Counted from the first letter of the stretch, positions 10,956 through 20,732 are shown. The stretch: 64,000 bases of DNA from Pseudomonas sp. efr-133-TYG-5 (GCF_030209175.1 NZ_JARVSM010000010.1:62001-126000), one strand, 5' to 3'. The notes: generated by a model from the sequence alone, not told the origin. Numbers and translations: made by a program.

Positions 10956-11798
10956 ATGGATTTGAACGCAGAGGTGGACAACCTGGTCAAGGCTTCCCAG
11001 GCGTGGATTCCGATGATCATGGAATACGGCAGCCGGGTGCTGCTGGCGGTGATTACCCTGGCCATCGGCTGGTGGCTGATCAACAAGGTCACGCAGAAGC
11101 TCGGCGGCCTGCTGGCGCTGCGCAATGCCGACCTGGCGCTGCAGGGTTTCATCAGCAGCCTGGCCAACATCATTCTCAAGGTGCTGTTGATCGTCAGCGT
11201 GGCGTCGATGATCGGCGTCGAAACCACCTCGTTCGTCGCGGCGATCGGTGCGGCTGGCCTGGCCATCGGCCTGGCGTTGCAGGGCAGCCTGGCGAACTTC
11301 GCCGGTGGCGTGCTGATTCTGCTGTTCCGTCCGTTCCGGATCGGTGACTGGATCGAAGCGCAGGGCGTGGCGGGTACTGTCGACAGCATCCAGATCTTCC
11401 ACACCGTACTGCGCACGGGCGACAACAAGACCATCATCGTGCCGAACGGCAACCTGTCCAACGGCATCATCACCAACACCAACCGTCAGCCAACCCGCAA
11501 GGTGGTGTTCGATGTCGGTGTGGATTACGAAGCGGATCTGCAAAAGGCCCGTCAAGTGCTGCTGGACCTGGCCAAGGACGAGCGCGTCCTGCAGGATCCT
11601 GCGCCGCAAGCGGTCATTTCGACGCTGGGCGACAGTTCGATCACGGTTTCCCTGCGGGTGTGGGTTAAAACCGCAGATTACTGGGATGTGATGTTCATGT
11701 TTAACGAACAGTCTCGCGACCGTTTAAAAACTGCCGGTATCGATATTCCGTTTCCGCAACGGGTGATTCGCGTAGTTCAGGAAACCGCCACACAGTAA
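10956..11798 (+). CDS. mscS: Small-conductance mechanosensitive channel, MscS family
   Basis: This 280-aa inner-membrane channel opens under membrane tension and lets out solutes after osmotic downshock. The length is that of E. coli MscS (286 aa). Three membrane segments are visible (about 25-45, 65-85 and 95-130). The pore helix is Gly/Ala-rich (AAIGAAGLAIGLALQGSLANFAGG) and is followed by the beta domain with FRIGDWIEAQGVAGTVDSI and PNGNLSNGIITN. The start ATG follows AGGAG. A clear terminator follows at 11841. Confidence 0.93.
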   Translation: MDLNAEVDNLVKASQAWIPMIMEYGSRVLLAVITLAIGWWLINKVTQKLGGLLALRNADLALQGFISSLANIILKVLLIVSVASMIGVETTSFVAAIGAAGLAIGLALQGSLANFAGGVLILLFRPFRIGDWIEAQGVAGTVDSIQIFHTVLRTGDNKTIIVPNGNLSNGIITNTNRQPTRKVVFDVGVDYEADLQKARQVLLDLAKDERVLQDPAPQAVISTLGDSSITVSLRVWVKTADYWDVMFMFNEQSRDRLKTAGIDIPFPQRVIRVVQETATQ

Positions 11799-11840
11799 CA
11801 ACATTGATACTTGGCTTCGCAGTCAGTTAATTAATGGCAA

Positions 11841-11875
11841 AACCCAAGAGCTGTTCGCACTCTTGGGTTTTTTTA
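11841..11875 (+). terminator. Intrinsic terminator of the MscS-family gene
   Basis: AACCCAAGAG and CTCTTGGGTT form the stem around a short loop, followed by seven T. Confidence 0.85.
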
Positions 11876-11952
11876 TGTTCGGGGTAAATGTTCGCTGGCT
11901 AATAAGTAGCAAGCTATTATTGGTTTTTGCGTACCGAAACAAACTTGCGGCA

Positions 11953-11993
11953 TAAAAAAACCGCCCACCTGAATCAGGTGGGCGGTTCTTTTT
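11953..11993. terminator. Bidirectional terminator, mainly for the OprD-family gene
   Basis: CCGCCCACCT and AGGTGGGCGG form a perfect 10-bp stem (11961-11985) flanked by an A run on the left and CTTTTT on the right. For the minus-strand porin gene ending at 12032 the A run reads as the T tail. Confidence 0.85.
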
Positions 11994-12031
11994 AGAGCAG
12001 GGCTCTACAGTACTTCAGCTGCCTATCCCGA

Positions 12032-13369
12032 TTAGAGGATGTTCAGTGGGTACTCAACGATCAGACGGGTGTCGTTGTTGTCAGACGAGTAGCCGCTGTA
12101 CGCGCCGTTCGAACGGTACATGGCGTAACGCAGACGGAACGACAGATCCTTGGCCGGACCTTCCTGGATCACGTACTTGGACTCGGCGTTCCACTCGTTT
12201 TCCTTACCTTCGCCCAGACCGTTGGTGGTGATGTTGTCACCCTTCACGTAACGGGTCATGAAGCTCAGGCCAGGTACGCCGTAGGTCTTCATGTTCAGGT
12301 CGTAGCGAGCTTGCCAGGAGCGCTCGTCGCGGCCCACGAAGTCGGAGATCTGGATGGAGTTGGCAACGAAGATGGTGCTGTTGCCGTCAACGCCATAGTA
12401 GTAAGCGTTGTCGCCGCTGGAGCGCTGGTGGGCGATGGTGAATTTGTGAGCACCGATGCTGTACGCAGCAGCCAGGGACCACAGTTTGTTATCCACGCCG
12501 GTGGTGCCGTCGCCGATTGCGTCAACCAGGTCACCGCGTTTTTCGCCTTCGGTTTTATAACCGTTGAAGTCGAAGTTCAGCGATTGATCTTCGGCGATAG
12601 GCAGGGTGTAGTTGAGGTTGATGTACTGCTTCTTGAAGTAGTCATCAGCATCAGATGCGGCGATGGCGGCGGTGAAGTTGTCGGTGAACGCGTAGCTGGC
12701 ACCGAAGATGTTGATGTTGGTCAGGCCTTTGCCGCCGAAACCGTTTTCATCAGGCAGGCCGCCGATGCTGTCGCGGCCCATGCCGGTTTGCTTGCTCAGG
12801 GAAGTGAAGCGACCAGCGCTCAGTTCCAGGCCCTTGATCTCTTTGGAAGTGATCAGGGTACCGGTAGCGACTTCTGGCAGCAGACGGCTGTCGTCAGTGG
12901 CGAAGACCGGGCTGGCAACGAATTGCTGACCGTATTTCAGGACGGTGTCGGATACGCGGAATTTGACTGCGCCGCCGATCTTGCCCTGGGATTTTTCCGG
13001 GTTGCCGTCGCTGTCGACTGCAAACAGGCCGTTGCCGCGGCGACCCGAGCCACCGTCCAGCTTGACCGAACCCATTGCCATGGCGTCGAGACCGAAGCCT
13101 ACGGTGCCTTGAGTGAAGCCCGACTCGTAGGTCAGCAGTTGGCTGACACCGGTGTCCTGGCGATAGCCGCTTTTGAAGGTGCCGTCACCGTTGGAAATGT
13201 TGCCCGCGCCGTTTTTGTAGTCGCGGTTCATGTATTCCATACGAGTCTTCAGTTTCAGGCTCTGGTCTTCCAGGAAACCCTTCGACTCGTCCTGGGAGGA
13301 CGCCATTGCGAACTGCGAGGTGCCTGCTGCAACAGCCAGGGCGATCATGCTCCACTTCATCACGCGCAT
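12032..13369 (-). CDS. OprD-family outer membrane porin
   Basis: The 445-aa product has a signal peptide (about 1-24, cut near FAMAS|SQDES) followed by an 18-strand type barrel. OprD-family marks are DQSLKLKTRMEYMNRDY at the first strand, the inward loop RFTSLSKQTGMGRDS, and the terminal LIVEYPLNIL. The family takes up small acidic or basic amino acids, aromatic acids and peptides; the substrate of this member cannot be read from sequence. ATG at 13369 is chosen because AGGAG lies nine bases upstream; a second ATG three codons later is possible. A long AT-richer leader lies upstream. Confidence 0.9.
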   Translation of the reverse strand: MRVMKWSMIALAVAAGTSQFAMASSQDESKGFLEDQSLKLKTRMEYMNRDYKNGAGNISNGDGTFKSGYRQDTGVSQLLTYESGFTQGTVGFGLDAMAMGSVKLDGGSGRRGNGLFAVDSDGNPEKSQGKIGGAVKFRVSDTVLKYGQQFVASPVFATDDSRLLPEVATGTLITSKEIKGLELSAGRFTSLSKQTGMGRDSIGGLPDENGFGGKGLTNINIFGASYAFTDNFTAAIAASDADDYFKKQYINLNYTLPIAEDQSLNFDFNGYKTEGEKRGDLVDAIGDGTTGVDNKLWSLAAAYSIGAHKFTIAHQRSSGDNAYYYGVDGNSTIFVANSIQISDFVGRDERSWQARYDLNMKTYGVPGLSFMTRYVKGDNITTNGLGEGKENEWNAESKYVIQEGPAKDLSFRLRYAMYRSNGAYSGYSSDNNDTRLIVEYPLNIL

Positions 13370-14268
13370 CGTGATTTGCTCCTTTGGTTTTTAGAAGAGT
13401 ACTGCCGTCCCACCTGTTTTATTATCTGGGCGGCTCTTTCTTTTTGTGTCGGCGCAAACTTATATCACGCCGACAATGTTGGCGATACTTGCGAATCTAA
13501 CCTTTCACCTTCTTTACGACGCTGTCGCAATTGGCGTGGTGGATGTCGCAAATTCACAGTACCGATGCAACCGGACTGACAACTTTCTCGCTGTTTTCCA
13601 GCCTCTTGCATCGCTAAAAAAGAGTCCCTGGCAAAACACTTGAATCTCCATCGGGCAACCCTGCCACTGTTCTTATCGGACTGAAGGCAACCACTTCCAG
13701 TGGTGCGCTTATAGTCCATATGGGTATGAATGCAACAAGCGTGCACAAACCGCATTATCGCTGCGGTTATTTTTCTCCACGCTCGCCAACCACTGTAAAA
13801 ACCTTATAAACACGGGGCCCAGGCACCTTTGTGTACGGGCTTGACGCCGCCATGGCTATGGTGTTGACGCGCCGGGTGATCGCGCACGACAACCAAAAAC
13901 GTTACCGGTTCACCCTGTGGGTGAGTATTTGGCGGATGGCCGCCGCACTGAGCGTAGACGCACTGTGCGGTTTTGGTGCAAAAAAATTTACCGGCTGTAG
14001 TGAATTCATACAGCTGTCGCTTGGTGAGACCTTGAACGCATTGCGATTTTTCAGTCATTGCTCGGTGTTCGATGCCGATGTCGGTTCCGTGCTGGTGCAC
14101 GGTGGCGATAAATGTCCCATGCCGGGGCGTCGGCGCGGGCGACGGGCGGTCACGGCTGTCGTGAAGGACGGCGCAATCGCAGGTATGCTGCCTGCCTGTC
14201 GCTTGGCCCGCCGCGGTTGGTGCGGGGGCGCTAAGCTCAATTATGTCGATCAGCCGGGAGTGCGCGCA
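13370..14268. other. Long intergenic stretch without a convincing gene
   Basis: About 900 bases separate the divergent porin and HIT genes. The porin side holds an 8-bp inverted repeat TGTCGGCG/CGCCGACA (13447-13475) around TATATCA. From 13900 on there are several hairpins: TCACCC-TGT-GGGTGA at 13910-13924, CCGCAC/GTGCGG plus TTTT at 13943-13974, and a palindrome GCTGTA...TACAGC centred on TGAATTCA at 13994-14014. An open frame runs upstream of the HIT gene, but its residues look unlike protein and it has no family match I recognise. Confidence 0.5.
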
Positions 14269-14694
14269 GTGTTTGCTTTAGATTCACGACTTCAACAGGA
14301 CACGCTGGTCATCGGTGATTTCCCGCTGTGCCGGTTGTTGCTGTCCAATGACTGCAACTATCCGTGGTTCATCCTGGTACCTCGTCGCGACGATATCAGT
14401 GAGTTGTTTCAGTTGGATGTCGCCGATCAGCAGCAACTGTGGCAGGAAACCACTGCATTGGCCGAAGTGCTCAAGGATTCGTTCGACGCCGACAAGTTGA
14501 ATGTGGCAACCCTGGGTAACGTGGTCAGCCAGTTGCACATGCATGTCATCGTGCGCAAGCGTGATGACGCTGCCTGGCCGGCGCCGGTCTGGGGCAAGCA
14601 CCCGGCAACACCTTATGCGGCGGATCAGGTCGCGGCCATTCGCGAGCGTCTGCGCCTGGTGCTGCCTGAAGAATTCACCTTTCTGGAGGGCTGA
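14269..14694 (+). CDS. HIT family protein
   Basis: The 141-aa histidine-triad nucleotide hydrolase/transferase-like protein carries the motif QLHMHVIVR (HxHxH type, with the first position Gln-Leu-His). The family segments LVIGDFPLCRLLLSN and PWFILVPRR are intact. The frame is open far upstream, but the family N-terminus (FALDSRLQQDTL) places the start at GTG 14269, where GGGAG lies eight bases upstream. It probably hydrolyses small nucleoside phosphoramidate-like compounds; the true substrate is not known. slyX follows after three bases, so the two are one unit. Confidence 0.9.
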   Translation: MFALDSRLQQDTLVIGDFPLCRLLLSNDCNYPWFILVPRRDDISELFQLDVADQQQLWQETTALAEVLKDSFDADKLNVATLGNVVSQLHMHVIVRKRDDAAWPAPVWGKHPATPYAADQVAAIRERLRLVLPEEFTFLEG

Positions 14695-14697
14695 ACC

Positions 14698-14904
14698 ATG
14701 AGCCTGGAACAACGCGTTACCGAATTGGAAAGCCGTCTGGCGTTTCAGGATGACACCATCCAGGCGTTGAACGACGTGCTGGTGGCGCAGCAGAACGTCG
14801 TCGAGCGCCTGCAACTGCAGATGGCCGCGCTGCTCAAGCGTCAGGAAGAAATGGTCGGGCAGTTCGGATCCTTCGAGGAAGAGGCGCCACCGCCGCACTA
14901 TTGA
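14698..14904 (+). CDS. slyX: SlyX protein
   Basis: This 68-aa small coiled-coil protein (MSLEQRVTELESRLAFQDDT, ending in PPHY) matches the SlyX family over its full length. Heptads of Leu, Ile and Val run through residues 5-50. The molecular role of SlyX is unknown. It follows the HIT gene after three bases and is closed by a strong terminator. Confidence 0.93.
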   Translation: MSLEQRVTELESRLAFQDDTIQALNDVLVAQQNVVERLQLQMAALLKRQEEMVGQFGSFEEEAPPPHY

Positions 14905-14920
14905 GGTTTTGCCAGGCATG

Positions 14921-14960
14921 AAAAAACCGCGAACAGTCTTGGCTGTTCGCGGTTTTTTTT
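14921..14960. terminator. Strong bidirectional terminator
   Basis: AAAAAACCGCGAACAG and CTGTTCGCGGTTTTTT pair almost perfectly around a six-base loop. It serves the convergent ends of slyX and the cold-shock fusion gene. Confidence 0.92.
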
Positions 14961-14970
14961 GGCGCGGGGA

Positions 14971-15573
14971 TCAGCGACGCGGCAGGGCGGCGATGACGTC
15001 CTCGGCTTGCAGGCCTTTGTCACGGTTCATCACCGAGAACTCCACGCGCTGGCCTTCGACCAGGACGCGGTGGCCTTCGCCACGGATTGCACGAAAGTGC
15101 ACGAAAATATCATCGCCGGAATCCCGGGAGATAAAGCCGAAGCCCTTGGAGGTGTTGAACCACTTGACGGTGCCGGTATCGCGGTTGCTCATGTCGTAGC
15201 TTTGCGTGGCAGCGGCGGGTGACGATTTGTAGAAGCTGACGGCCAGATGCAGGACCACGGCGACCAGGGCGATCACCAGGCTGAACAGCACGGCTGGCTG
15301 GCCGGCGATGACGGGCATCGGGGCGATCAGGGTCAGGGTTTGCAGGACGACGGTCAGGACCAGCAATGCGCTGACCAGGTTTTGCAGATGCTGGCGCGGA
15401 CCCTTGTTCCAGTAAGGAATCACCGGAGCGAGGATCAGGTTCAGCAGGCCGAAAAAGGCCAGGTAAAGTGCATCGGGTTGTTGCAGGTAAGGTACGGCTT
15501 CAGGCTTCAGGCTAGGTATGAACGACAGCAGCAACGCTGCGGCGCCCATTAGCAGGTGGACGATTTTCAACAT
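14971..15573 (-). CDS. Four-helix membrane protein fused to a cold-shock domain
   Basis: The 200-aa product has two parts. Residues 1-116 hold four hydrophobic segments (about 3-19, 36-55, 63-86 and 94-116). Residues 128-200 are a complete cold-shock domain with RNP1-like KGFGFI and RNP2-like DIFVHF motifs, very close to the free CspA-type protein at 31748-31960. The fusion would tether a single-stranded nucleic-acid binding domain to the inner membrane, facing the cytoplasm if the four helices return there. Met128 begins a stretch that alone looks like a normal 73-aa Csp, but I see no good ribosome site before it. The function is unknown. Confidence 0.88.
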   Translation of the reverse strand: MLKIVHLLMGAAALLLSFIPSLKPEAVPYLQQPDALYLAFFGLLNLILAPVIPYWNKGPRQHLQNLVSALLVLTVVLQTLTLIAPMPVIAGQPAVLFSLVIALVAVVLHLAVSFYKSSPAAATQSYDMSNRDTGTVKWFNTSKGFGFISRDSGDDIFVHFRAIRGEGHRVLVEGQRVEFSVMNRDKGLQAEDVIAALPRR

Positions 15574-15881
15574 TTTTAATGACTCACGTTATGACGGCTC
15601 ACAAGGAAGAGCTGAAGGCGCACGGTTCGCTTCGGAACAATAAGAGGCGGTGGACACGTACCCGGCATCAGCCTATGCGCGGCCCCGGAAAACGGGACGT
15701 AGCGACACACTGCCTATTTAACAGCAAACCCTTGAGCTACTCAAATCAGCCCGGCCAGTGGCAATGTGCCCGTCGATGTGTCGCCTCTATCGCTTCGATT
15801 TTGGGCTGCGTGAGGGGTGTCAGCCTTGCTAGAGTGGTTCTGCACCAGTTGGATGAATTCAATCGCCGTTAGGGGGTAAGC
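15574..15881. promoter_or_regulatory. Divergent promoter region, Csp fusion / Dps-like gene
   Basis: About 308 bases without a gene. The only clear sign is AGGGGG seven bases before the Dps ATG. I find no sigma-70 pair with good spacing and no OxyR or Fur match that I would defend. Confidence 0.35.
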
Positions 15882-16352
15882 ATGGCAATCGATATCGGTA
15901 TCAGTGAAGAAGACCGCAAATCCATCGTTGACGGACTGTCCCGGCTGCTGTCGGACACCTATGTGCTGTATCTGAAAACCCACAACTTCCACTGGAATGT
16001 CACCGGGCCGATGTTTCGTACCCTGCACCTGATGTTCGAGGAGCAGTACAACGAGCTGGCGCTGGCGGTGGATCTGATCGCCGAGCGCATCCGCGCCCTC
16101 GGCTTCCCCGCGCCGGGTGCGTACGCCACCTATGCGCGGCTGTCTTCTATTAAGGAAGAAGAGGGCGTACCCAGCGCCGAAGCCATGATCAAGCAACTGG
16201 TCGAGGGGCAGGAGGCGGTGACTCGCACGGCGCGCGGCATTTTCCCGCTGCTGGACAAAGTCAGTGACGAGCCCACCGCCGATCTGCTGACGCAGCGGAT
16301 GCAGGTTCACGAGAAAACCGCGTGGATGCTGCGCGCGTTGCTGGAAGCCTGA
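15882..16352 (+). CDS. Dps-family DNA starvation/stress ferritin
   Basis: The 156-aa mini-ferritin oxidises Fe(II) with hydrogen peroxide and stores iron, protecting DNA. Ferroxidase ligands are visible: His in THNFHWNVTGP (about residues 33-43) and Asp/Glu in LMFEEQYNELALAVDLIAERI (about 52-72). The length fits Dps proteins (150-170 aa). The N-terminus is short and acidic (MAIDIGISEEDRK), so strong unspecific DNA binding through a Lys tail is unlikely. It stands alone and is followed by hairpins rather than a classical terminator. Confidence 0.93.
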   Translation: MAIDIGISEEDRKSIVDGLSRLLSDTYVLYLKTHNFHWNVTGPMFRTLHLMFEEQYNELALAVDLIAERIRALGFPAPGAYATYARLSSIKEEEGVPSAEAMIKQLVEGQEAVTRTARGIFPLLDKVSDEPTADLLTQRMQVHEKTAWMLRALLEA

Positions 16353-16604
16353 CCGGGCTGGCGCACGGGCGCAGGTTGTCCGTGCGCGATCATCCCCTTT
16401 CCCTGTGTAGGCGGGGAAAAGGGGCAGGTTGTCGTAGGAAGCCGCGGATGGCTGCTACCGCTCCGGGATCCGCCCTGGCCAGTCGGCTTATCCTACGTCG
16501 ACGGTCATAAAGTCATCTGGATATGCCTTTGCCTCTGCGCCTTTAATGAAGGCACAGGATGTTGCCCTGATAACCCACAGAGCTGGCAAAGGAGTGTCAA
16601 CGAT
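16353..16604. other. Structured intergenic stretch downstream of the Dps-like gene
   Basis: Three nested or successive hairpins are visible. GCGCACGG/CCGTGCGC lies at 16361-16387. CCCCTTT...AAAGGGG lies at about 16393-16424. A large one at 16433-16497 pairs CGTAGGA with TCCTACG and AGCCG with CGGCT and encloses GCGGAT/ATCCGC. No ORF is supported. It may be the 3' end of the dps message or a small structured RNA. Confidence 0.4.
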
Positions 16605-16949
16605 ATGGAAGATGGAGACAGGCGAGCGGGCAGAGCGACGGGGGCACGCCAGGACATGGCGGTCGATCCGTTTCTCGGTGAATTTGACATGGGCTTGATC
16701 CGGCCGTTATCGCGCTCGGTGCGTCTGAACGGCTTTGCGACGTGCATGCGCCTGGAGCAGGTCTACTGGAATATCCTTGGCGACATGGCCGAAGATAACT
16801 GCTGTTCGGTCGGCACGTTACTGTCGCGGGTCGATCGCGAGGTGCACCTGCGCCATGGCGGGGTGAAGAACTTCAGCGCTCTGGTGCGGGTGGTGTGTGT
16901 GATGCACGGCCTGAAGGATTCTCCGCGGACCTTGGGTCGCTCGCATTGA
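16605..16949 (+). CDS. Ribbon-helix-helix domain protein
   Basis: The 114-aa protein has a disordered, charged N-terminus (1-35) and a putative RHH-type fold from about residue 38: RSVRLNGFATCMRLEQVYWNIL, then a helix (SVGTLLSRVDREV) and KNFSALVRVVCVMH. This looks like the RHH_4 family, whose members are small DNA-binding or RNA-polymerase-associated proteins of unknown role. GGAG ten bases before the ATG at 16605 supports this start; an internal ATG at 16656 also keeps the domain. It stands alone between the Dps-like and FmdB-like genes. A GC-rich hairpin follows at 16959-16988. Confidence 0.75.
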   Translation: MEDGDRRAGRATGARQDMAVDPFLGEFDMGLIRPLSRSVRLNGFATCMRLEQVYWNILGDMAEDNCCSVGTLLSRVDREVHLRHGGVKNFSALVRVVCVMHGLKDSPRTLGRSH

Positions 16950-16958
16950 CGACTGGAC

Positions 16959-17006
16959 GGCCTGTGCAGTCTTCCGGCTGCACAGGCCGCATTTAATGGA
17001 TATAAT
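16959..17006 (+). promoter_or_regulatory. Hairpin followed by a -10 box ahead of the FmdB-like gene and aspS
   Basis: GGCCTGTGCAG (16959-16969) pairs with CTGCACAGGCC (16978-16988) without a T run. TATAAT at 17001-17006 is a perfect -10 box, 60 bases before the zinc-ribbon ATG. A -35 match is not evident, and the hairpin covers its expected place. Confidence 0.45.
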
Positions 17007-17065
17007 CTCGCCCTTTCGCCGCACGTCCCTGTATGCGGCAGCAATCTGATCGCCGAGACACCTCC

Positions 17066-17287
17066 ATGCCGATGTACGATTACCAATGTGCTTCCTGTGG
17101 TCATCAGTTGGAAGTCATTCAAAAGATCAGCGAAGCAGCGCTGGTCGACTGCCCTGCCTGCCAGGCGCCTGAGCTCAAGAAATTGCTGTCCATGCCGGGC
17201 TTTCGCCTCAGCGGCAGCGGTTGGTACGAAACCGATTTCAAGACCGGCGCGAAGAAGAATCTGGCCGGTGGCGACAAATCTGACTAG
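17066..17287 (+). CDS. FmdB-type zinc ribbon protein
   Basis: The 73-aa product has the FmdB zinc ribbon: MPMYDYQCASCGH and VDCPACQAPELKKLL give two CxxC knuckles (residues 8-11 and 29-32). Its function is unknown; relatives occur beside regulators and beside aspS in many proteobacteria. ATG 17066 is chosen because the family N-terminus is MP(M/I)Y(D/E)Y. The gap to aspS is about 100 bases, so both may share the promoter at 17001. Confidence 0.88.
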   Translation: MPMYDYQCASCGHQLEVIQKISEAALVDCPACQAPELKKLLSMPGFRLSGSGWYETDFKTGAKKNLAGGDKSD

Positions 17288-17389
17288 GGTTCAGGCCCAG
17301 GTCGAACGACACGCGCGAGTTTTCCCATGTTGCTTGAGTGCGACGGGATCTCCACCGAATTTCGAATTACGAGAAGCGAAACCACTACC

Positions 17390-19165
<1,776 letters not shown>

Positions 19166-19175
19166 GACGGGCCTG

Positions 19176-19208
19176 AAGGCGCATCTTCGGATGCGCCTTT
19201 TTTCTTTC
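19176..19208 (+). terminator. Terminator of aspS
   Basis: AAGGCGCAT and ATGCGCCTT pair around CTTCGG (a stable UUCG-type loop) and are followed by a T run. Confidence 0.9.
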
Positions 19209-19300
19209 TGTACAGATTGAAGGCAGGTCGAGATTTTTTGTTTGCCGGCCGGCGCGGTGTGCGCGGCGGGCAATGAGTCAAAGAGAATTCGGAGCGAGTT

Positions 19301-20047
19301 ATGGCAGGTCATTCCAAGTGGGCGAACATCAAGCACCGCAAAGAACGTCAGGATGCCAAGAGAGGCAAGATTTTCACCAAGTGGATCCGTGAGCTGACCG
19401 TCGCGGCCCGTCAGGGCGGCGGCGATCCGGGTTCCAACCCGCGTCTGCGCCTGGCCCTGGACAAGGCGCTGGGTGCGAACATGAGCCGCGACATCATCGA
19501 TCGCGCGATTGCCCGCGGCGCCGGTGCGACCGAGGCCGACAACGTCGAAGAGCTGACCTACGAAGGTTACGGCCCGGGCGGCGTGGCGGTGATGGTCGAG
19601 TGCATGACCGACAACCGCAACCGTACCGCCGCGGCCGTGCGCCATGCGTTCAGCAAGTGCGGCGGTAACCTCGGCACCGATGGCTCCGTAGCGTACCTGT
19701 TCGAGCGCAAGGGTCAGATCAGCTTCGCGCCGGGCGTCGACGAGGACGCGCTGACCGAAGCGGCGCTGGAAGCCGATGCCGATGACGTGGTCACTCACGA
19801 AGACGGTTCGATCGACGTGTTCACTTCGTTCACCGGGTTCTACGCGGTGCGCAACGCGCTGGAAGCGGCCGGGTTCAAGGGCGACGACGCGGAAATCGTC
19901 ATGCAGCCGACCACCAGCGCCGAACTGGACCTGGAAGGTGCGGAGAAGGTGCTCAAGCTGATCGATATGCTTGAAGACCTCGACGACGTGCAGAACGTTT
20001 ATTCCAACGCGGATATCCCGGAAGACGTGGCCGCCCAGCTCGGTTGA
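19301..20047 (+). CDS. yebC: YebC/PmpR family transcription regulator
   Basis: The 248-aa protein is full length for the YebC/TACO1 family: start MAGHSKWANIKHRKERQDAK, then YEGYGPGGVAVMVECMTDNRNRT and FERKGQISF. In P. aeruginosa PmpR represses quorum-sensing genes; newer work links family members to relief of ribosome stalling. It lies just ahead of ruvCAB, the usual place, but a REPIN separates it from ruvC. GGAG lies before the ATG. Confidence 0.95.
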   Translation: MAGHSKWANIKHRKERQDAKRGKIFTKWIRELTVAARQGGGDPGSNPRLRLALDKALGANMSRDIIDRAIARGAGATEADNVEELTYEGYGPGGVAVMVECMTDNRNRTAAAVRHAFSKCGGNLGTDGSVAYLFERKGQISFAPGVDEDALTEAALEADADDVVTHEDGSIDVFTSFTGFYAVRNALEAAGFKGDDAEIVMQPTTSAELDLEGAEKVLKLIDMLEDLDDVQNVYSNADIPEDVAAQLG

Positions 20048-20064
20048 GAGCGGCTAGGCTTCAA

Positions 20065-20153
20065 TGTGGGAGCGAGCCTGCTCGCGAATGCGGATTTTCA
20101 GGCAGCATCGTTGCTGACGTTAAACCGCTTTCGCGAGCAGGCTTGCTCCCACA
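20065..20153. repeat. REPIN between yebC and ruvC
   Basis: TGTGGGAGCGAGCCTGCTCGCG and inverted CGCGAGCAGGCTTGCTCCCACA form the pair, with about 45 bases between them. Confidence 0.9.
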
Positions 20154-20204
20154 TTTGTTATGGGTTGGTTAGAAAATCGTGCTTTTACCGAATCTGCAGG
20201 CGTT

Positions 20205-20732
20205 ATGACTTTAATTCTTGGTATCGACCCCGGTTCGCGCATCACCGGTTACGGGATCGTTCGCGATACCGGACGTGGTGGTTGCATCTACGTGGCCTCG
20301 GGCTGCATCCGCACCGGCGCCGGCGAGCTGCATGAACGCCTGCAGATCGTCTATCGCGGCGTGCGTGAAATCATTCAGACCTACGGCCCGGTGACCATGG
20401 GCATCGAAAAGGTCTTCATGGCGAAAAACGCCGACTCGGCCCTCAAGCTCGGCCAGGCCCGTGGCGCCGCCATTGTGGCTGGCGCTGAAGAGTGCCTGGA
20501 GATTGCCGAGTACACTGCCACCCAGGTCAAGCAAGCCGTGGTCGGCACCGGTGCGGCGAATAAAGAGCAGGTGCAGATGATGGTCATGCACATGCTCAAG
20601 CTCACCAGCAAACCGCAGATCGATGCCTCGGATGCCCTGGCCATTGCCATTTGTCACGCGCACACCCGCTCCAGCCTGCTGCCGCATGGTCTGGGAACCG
20701 CACGCAGTCGTGGCGGGCGCCTGCGTCTCTGA
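20205..20732 (+). CDS. ruvC: Holliday junction endonuclease RuvC
   Basis: RuvC cuts Holliday junctions held by RuvAB in recombination repair. The 175-aa protein shows the catalytic acidic residues: Asp in LGIDPGSRITGYG (residue 8), Glu in IEKVF, and the pair in DASDALAIAICH near the C-terminus. ATG 20205 gives the family N-terminus MTLILGIDPGS; the frame is open further upstream only through the REPIN flank. The 114-base gap to ruvA shows no terminator, so ruvCAB can be co-transcribed. Confidence 0.97.
   Translation: MTLILGIDPGSRITGYGIVRDTGRGGCIYVASGCIRTGAGELHERLQIVYRGVREIIQTYGPVTMGIEKVFMAKNADSALKLGQARGAAIVAGAEECLEIAEYTATQVKQAVVGTGAANKEQVQMMVMHMLKLTSKPQIDASDALAIAICHAHTRSSLLPHGLGTARSRGGRLRL

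Noticed and set aside
13994..14014. LexA box (CTGT...ACAG)
   Set aside because: The distance between CTGT and ACAG is 11 bases, while LexA sites of this type need 8.
13831..14268. Upstream extension of the HIT protein by 146 codons
   Set aside because: The residues do not look like a domain and the HIT family begins at FALDSRL; GGGAG stands before GTG 14269.
16977..17006. Hairpin at 16959-16988 as an intrinsic terminator
   Set aside because: No T run follows; the next bases are ATTTAATGGATATAAT, which look like a promoter instead.
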